Source of the DNA: Marisa cornuarietis
Taxonomy: Eukaryota > Mollusca > Gastropoda > Architaenioglossa > Ampullariidae
Length of the DNA: 64,000 nucleotides
NCBI GenBank assembly: GCA_004794655.1
Contig: SMMW01000080.1
Span: forward strand, 775,501 to 839,500
Direction of reading: 5' to 3'
The notes below the pieces were generated by a model, which was given only the letters and a program-made list of their open reading frames with translations, made no database searches and was not told the origin of the DNA. A program made the position numbers and the translations under genes. Shown piece by piece: positions 59,741 to 64,000 of the stretch (its first letter is position 1; every line of letters starts with the position of its first letter).

Positions 59741-61051
59741 AAGGTGACCAGACGTTTCGGTAAAGCGAAAGCGGGACGCGTGCAGATGATGGTGTCGTCA
59801 CCGACAAAGAACGCCGAAAAAGGAGGTGGGTGGGGGGAACCTTTCCTTTGACTTTGCCGAGTAGTGGTGCTTTCAACGGCAGATCTGTCCACTACAGTAT
59901 TCCATTTTAAAAAAGAAAAACGGTTTTTTAAAATTTAAATATAAATATTCCTACCTTATATTGTTTTCCTTCTTCTTTTTCTGGTCTGAAGAAGGAACAC
60001 CCAAGCATTACACCTGCTGATGTTAAGTTTCAAGTCTGCAGTATACAATTTCCATGTTGAAGGTAGGCGGGGCCGTCGGGGTAGCGGGCCACTTGTCAGA
60101 AGGCCGCTGTACACCCAGGATTTATCGCGCATGAACTGTCTAGATTCTAGAAGAAAGTTCGTGCATTAAGGTCTCTGAATTAATGTGCCACTGAAGGGGC
60201 CTGCAAGCAAGTTGGAGTTGACAGTAAAGAGAGGGGTATGTTACTGATGCACGGCCACTCTGTGAATGGAGAGGATGGGGCCCGCCGCTGGCACTGCAAC
60301 CTCTAAGCCCTAGGTCAGATGTGAAAGGAGCTTGTTTCCAGTTACTTCACGACACAGTGAAACTTTCTCTTCCCGTTTTTCCATCACCAAACAAACTACA
60401 TTAGTCTACAACTCTATACCAGGGGTGGGCTCAAACACGGCCTGTGGATGCCTTTGGATCGGCATCGTCTGCCAAAATGTCAAATGCACTTGTTTTCATA
60501 TTTTTAACATCATCCTAGGTTAATTTGCTAAAAATATATTATATCAAGTACAACAGAGCAGAAATCGGCAGTCTGTAGCATTCTATACACAGAGAAAGTA
60601 AAAAGATTAAAAAAAAATAATAACAGACATGTCTGATAGAGTCGTCAGAGGGCAAAGGGGGCACCTGCTTTCAAAGGAAAGTGAGCGACTTCAAACAGCT
60701 ACACTTTACACTATAAATTTGGCAAGTGAAGGCCATTATGTACTCATTTGTTGTCCATTCCATTCTCCCTAGGTTTGGTGTGTAGTCAGCTGGCGTGGGG
60801 TTAGGGTAGGGAGGAAAGTTAATGCCACTGGAAAGTGGGGGAACTCGGACAACCGTAACCAAAGAAGATGACACCTTAAGAGGAACGAGCAGACGACCAC
60901 CGGCGAGGGTACTCAGATTTTTAAAGACGTGCGGGACGTTGAGGGACTTGCCAGAAGGCGGGACATTGGGCGTCCTGCCCGGACATTTTATGAGCAGGCG
61001 GGACACGAGGTCCAAAGCGGGACTGTCCCGTCTAAACGTCTGGTCACCTTA
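59741..61051. mobile_element. Nested non-autonomous inverted-repeat transposon (hAT-type, 1311 bp)
   Basis: The left end AAGGTGACCAGACGTTT and right end (reverse complement TAAGGTGACCAGACGTTT) are a perfect 17-bp inverted repeat. They are flanked by a perfect 8-bp duplication ATAAAGAT at 59733-59740 and 61052-61059. GGTGACCAGACGT-type termini with 8-bp duplications are known from hAT elements. No transposase ORF is present, so it depends on a helper. It sits between the transposase start and the right end of the outer hAT element and so inserted later. Confidence 0.85.
60417..60462 (+). mobile_element. Possible orphan hAT terminus inside the nested element
   Basis: CAGGGGTGGGCTCAAACACG followed by GCCTGTGGATGC resembles the CAGNGGTGGGCAAACTNCGG-type termini of another hAT group. 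No matching inverted end was found, so this would be a fragment or coincidence. Confidence 0.25.
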
Positions 61052-61143
61052 ATAAAGATGACCTCGGGGCTGAAGCGCGGGGCCCCTTCGAGAGCGGGGC
61101 CTGGGGCGGCCGCCCCATTTGCCACCCCCAAACGCCGCCGCTG

Positions 61144-61151
61144 GAAACACT
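61144..61151. repeat. Right 8-bp target-site duplication of the hAT element
   Basis: GAAACACT, identical to 55926-55933. Confidence 0.93.
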
Positions 61152-61491
61152 TATCTTTTCTGCACTATTACACTGTTAGTTTATGCCCATTCTCCCACCC
61201 CACCCCCAACAAAAACCCGGGGATTTTCGGTGATGGTCGCAAGAAAGTTGGTCAAACAAAACTACAAATGTAGTGAGTGAAGTTACTTTTAGTCAAACGT
61301 CATTATTCAGTATTAAGATGAGAAGCAAACGAAAGTGACTGGTGTTACTTACGTTAGGTGGTAACTTTCTACAATGTAGAAGCCACTGTGGTATAAGAGA
61401 TTATCTACAGCAAGTCATGGGGAAGATGGAACCAAGCTGAGGAAGTCTGGAGACCGGTCAAAGAATTGCTGTGATACAAGGCGCTGAATGT

Positions 61492-61494
<3 letters not shown>

Positions 61495-61548
<54 letters not shown>

Positions 61549-61600
61549 CATATTTGTAAAGAGATTTTACCCCACCATCAAAGGCAGGCTCAAAGCACTT
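61495..61600. repeat. Microsatellite-anchored interspersed repeat, copy 3
   Basis: (AAT)n of about 17 units (61495-61548) is followed by GCATATTTGTAAAGAG and ends GGCAGGCTCAAAGCACTT, matching the copies at 50485-50655 and 51957-52036. Confidence 0.6.
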
Positions 61601-62274
61601 AAAAAAAACTGGTTCCATGATCACAACTCTTGTTAGAGCATCATGTTAACGGCCACAGTAAGATTAGTTTCACACAGATGCACAATGTCAGCAAAGATAG
61701 TCAAATGAAAGATGACTAGTCCGAACATTAGGGTGTAGACAGTAGACACTATCAGACTACATCCGTGCTGGCTCTCAACGGCCGAGTTCACATCTACAGC
61801 TCGGGAAGCCATTGTGTCGTCTGTAGGATCGCAGAATACTGTGAATATATATTAACATGGACTCGGGTCAGCGGAGCTAACATCGCCAGAAGACTGCTTG
61901 AAAATTTTATAGCAAATGACTGACTGTGTGATCTTCAAGATCTTCAGGAGAAACCGTTAGGCAGAAAAGACCGGCAGTCGACGGGAAATCCGAAAGTCGT
62001 TGAAGTAAACAAAATTCAAAACAGTCCTGCATAGTAACGACGCAACGAAAAAAAGCTCTGGCCTACACAGTGGACACCAAAAAAAAAAAACAAAAAAAAA
62101 AAACAACAAATAACAAAACAAAACAAAACAAAAAAACCAACAAAACCAACAATCTAATAAAAATACAAACATTGCGGAGAACCGCCTCCCTCAAGCCTGC
62201 TAGGCGAGGGGACGCCACTCCGCTGGTGTTTCATCTGTTCTCAGACTAGTCTGATGGTTTGGATAATTGTTCGT

Positions 62275-62478
62275 CAGAAGCGGCTGTACGGAAGGCCATG
62301 CGGGGCCCTGGCCCCTGGGCGAATGTTATATGCGGGGTCGATGCGGGGCCGATAGCCATAAGTGTCGGCTAAATACCGTATATAACGTACCACAAGAATC
62401 TTTCGTGGGGCCCCCTTAGGCGCGGGGCCTGTGGCGGGGGGCGGTCACCCCAGTTGCCATCCCCAAAGGCCGCCTGTG
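62275..62478. mobile_element. Miniature non-autonomous relative of the neighbouring hAT element (204 bp)
   Basis: The ends are CAGAAGCGGC (left) and CACAGGCGGC (right, reverse complement). The right end continues CAACTGGGG and GGCCCCGCGCC, which parallels the right terminus of the hAT at 55934-61143. Repeated GCGGGGCC words match its subterminal regions. The flanks TTGTTCGT (62267-62274) and TTGTTCCT (62479-62486) agree at 7 of 8 positions, consistent with an older 8-bp duplication. It has no coding capacity. Confidence 0.72.
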
Positions 62479-62845
62479 TTGTTCCTGCGTAACAAATCAC
62501 CGCTGTTTTCACAGAAATTAACAAGAAACCATTGAAGTGAATTCATTCTAGTTGCTTAAATATAACATAGCACTCTGATTATCCTGTACAGCCAGCTTGT
62601 AAATCAGGGCGATTTTGCTATTTTATCTATTATTTGGCTATTTGTTTGTGGTGGTACCAAACTGCGATTGCCAAGGGATAGGATCATTTTAACATGTGTT
62701 TGCGATCTACAAAGGTAGCGAGCAAGTTGACTTGGCACCTTACCTCCTGGTGTGAGCTTTGTCCTCCCGGAGCTACTGACCCGGCTCACAGGGCAACAAC
62801 ATAAAGGCTGTAGTAAACATGAAGGCTTCTTGTGACTGTCGTGGG

Positions 62846-63645
62846 GCTCGCTGCACAACACATTTCGAATTTTAAACACATTAAATCGAAACACCATATA
62901 ATTTTAGAGCCTTTTAAACTAAAATAGTTTTAAATAAAAGTGTTTAAGCCAGACTTCCTCTCCTGTCAGGACATGCTAGCGTCAAAAATGATGATGACTC
63001 CCATGGAAAAATGAGCAATAGGATAATATTTTATTCACAGCGGTAGGGATGGGGGTAAGAAATTACTGTTTTACGCTGAGCCAGAAGCTAAGACTGCACC
63101 ACGGCAAAGCAGCTGGCGCTGTAAACACGTGTCACATTCAGAGAAAGAACAGTGTGCCTGAGACAAGATCGGATCACTTTCAAAATTGTTTCAAGGCCAC
63201 TTAAGAACAGGTCCAGTTGCACAACACATTTCTAACTTTAAACACTTTTAGGCCTTAACTCTATTTAGATAATTAGTTTAAAGTGCACACCATAATTTTA
63301 GAATTTTAAAAACTAAAACTACTTAAAGTAAGATAAAGTTGTGTAAGTCTGACTTTCCGTCCTGTCAGTACAATTTTTTTGTATGTTTTCTGCAATGCAT
63401 CAAAATGGCTAAGAAGAGATTTTGCTTGTTTAGAACAGTTTTAAGGTTTAGAAACGTGTTGTGCAACTGGTCCCAGAGCTGTTTTAAATTTAAAAGAGAA
63501 ATTCATTTTTAGCAAAGTAAACGTGGAAACGCCCGAGCAAAGCTTCTACACGGGTGTGAATTGACATCCTAAAAGAGCTTCTAAAAATGCTTTTAAAACA
63601 GTTTTAAGGTTTAGACATATGTAGTGCAACTGGCTCCTGGTTTTC
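62846..63645. repeat. Cluster of related inverted-repeat (MITE-like) fragments
   Basis: TGCACAACACATTTC occurs in forward orientation at about 62851 and 63217, each followed by a similar 120-150-base body (ATAATTTTAGA, then GACTT(C/T)C and CCTGTCAG). Its reverse complement (GTTTAGAAACGTGTTGTGCA, then ACTGG) ends at about 63470, and a diverged end (TATGTAGTGCAACTGG) near 63641. The inner copy, about 63210-63472, has both ends (CCAGTTGCACAACAC). A headless SINE lies between the two forward copies. Confidence 0.6.
63064..63173 (-). mobile_element. SINE (family 1) fragment lacking the tRNA head
   Basis: On the plus strand, TGTTTTACGCTGAGCCAGAAG and CAGAGAAAGAACAGTGTGCC match the tail and body of the SINEs at 3053-3225 and 54865-55021. 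The sequence stops before box B and box A. Confidence 0.75.
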
Positions 63646-63716
63646 CCCAGTGCCATGCGTTCTAAATGAGTTTATGCGCTTAGCGTTATTTCTGGTTCGC
63701 GTAGATTCCCTGCTGA

Positions 63717-63724
63717 TATAAATA
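63717..63724 (+). promoter_or_regulatory. Possible TATA box
   Basis: TATAAATA lies about 180 bases before the ATG at 63896. It is a consensus core promoter word, but AT-rich DNA produces it by chance and no transcript evidence exists. Confidence 0.25.
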
Positions 63725-63895
63725 ACTTTGTTGAAGGACTTGTTGTTGGTTATATTACAGTCTGCGTTGCACGGTGTCTACAGAAGGCTGTGGTAAACAA
63801 CGGTTCAGAAGTTGAGTACAGCATTATAGGGCATTTGGTTCCACAGGATGCGGACACTAGCGAGAGAACTTCTGTTTTAAACTTGAACCAACACA

Positions 63896-64000
63896 ATGCC
63901 TGTGGGATTTCAGTGTGGTCTTCGCACGAAGCGAAAGCAAGTGAATAAGCAAAGAAAAAAGATCAACAAGAGAAGAAAGGCAAAACCTCCCGTGAGTTCT
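63896..64000 (+). CDS. Possible start of a basic protein, cut by the window edge
   Basis: ATG in context cacaATGc opens 35 codons to the window end. The peptide is very rich in Lys and Arg (about 14 of 35, for example KKINKRRKAK at 21-30) after MPVGFQCGLR. A GTGAGT donor-like sequence follows CCTCCC at 63992, so this could be a first exon. No family is recognised. It could be a nuclear or nucleic-acid-binding protein, or a chance frame. Confidence 0.25.
   Translation, partial: MPVGFQCGLRTKRKQVNKQRKKINKRRKAKPPVSS

Larger units (their letters stand above)
55934..61143 (-). mobile_element. Complete autonomous hAT transposon (contains a nested element)
   Basis: The ends are related inverted repeats: left CAGAGGCGGCGTTAGG and right (reverse complement) CAGCGGCGGCGTTTGG, 14 of 16 identical. 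Both ends carry GCGGGGCCTGGGGC near the terminus. The element is flanked by a perfect 8-bp duplication GAAACACT at 55926-55933 and 61144-61151; 8 bp is the hAT superfamily signature. It encodes an intact transposase at 56422-59004. Total length is 5210 bp, of which 1311 bp plus an 8-bp duplication belong to a later insertion at 59741-61051; the original would be about 3.9 kb. An uninterrupted gene and perfect duplication suggest a fairly recent insertion. Confidence 0.95.
61152..63895. other. Repeat-dominated right flank without a recognised gene
   Basis: Holds the (AAT)n-anchored repeat, an A-rich (AAAAC)n stretch near 62080-62150, the miniature hAT at 62275-62478 and a cluster of related inverted-repeat fragments from about 62845 to 63645. 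Confidence 0.6.

Overview
This window looks like ordinary nuclear DNA from an invertebrate animal, most likely a lophotrochozoan and probably a gastropod mollusc. The evidence is split genes with GT-AG introns, muscle-type calponin/transgelin proteins with molluscan/annelid-style sequences, abundant (TG)n, (GAT)n and (AAT)n microsatellites, tRNA-derived SINEs and DNA transposons. The exact species cannot be read from the sequence. No bacterial, viral or CRISPR feature was found.

Layout. Bases 1-12425 are non-coding and repeat-rich, with several microsatellites and two SINE families. Bases 12426-14729 (+) hold four coding exons of a calponin-family gene (CH domain plus one calponin-like repeat); its first coding exon was not found and may lie further left. 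Bases 14730-20877 are intergenic. Bases 20878-44025 (-) hold a complete second calponin-family (transgelin-like) gene: four coding exons, 197 aa, with a 21.3-kb first intron. The two paralogues face each other tail to tail and share three intron positions and phases; the left gene has one extra intron. Just upstream of the second gene's start lie a CCAAT box and a perfect CRE palindrome. Bases 44026-55933 are gene-poor, with long microsatellites, SINEs and one unexplained 253-codon ORF.

Bases 55934-61143 form a complete hAT DNA transposon. It has an intact 860-aa transposase (minus strand), related terminal inverted repeats and a perfect 8-bp target-site duplication. A second, non-coding 1.3-kb inverted-repeat element with its own perfect 8-bp duplication is nested inside it. 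A 204-bp miniature relative of the outer hAT lies just to the right (62275-62478). The last 1.2 kb is a cluster of inverted-repeat and SINE fragments, followed at the very edge by a possible TATA box and the start of a lysine/arginine-rich reading frame.

The two calponin-family genes probably act in actin binding in muscle or the cytoskeleton. The transposase acts on its own element. No pathway or operon-like organisation is present. The most interesting finds are the nested, apparently young hAT system with a miniature relative next to it, the tail-to-tail calponin paralogues with an intron difference, a SINE with an exact 12-bp duplication, and an apparent excess of perfect TGACGTCA (CRE) palindromes.
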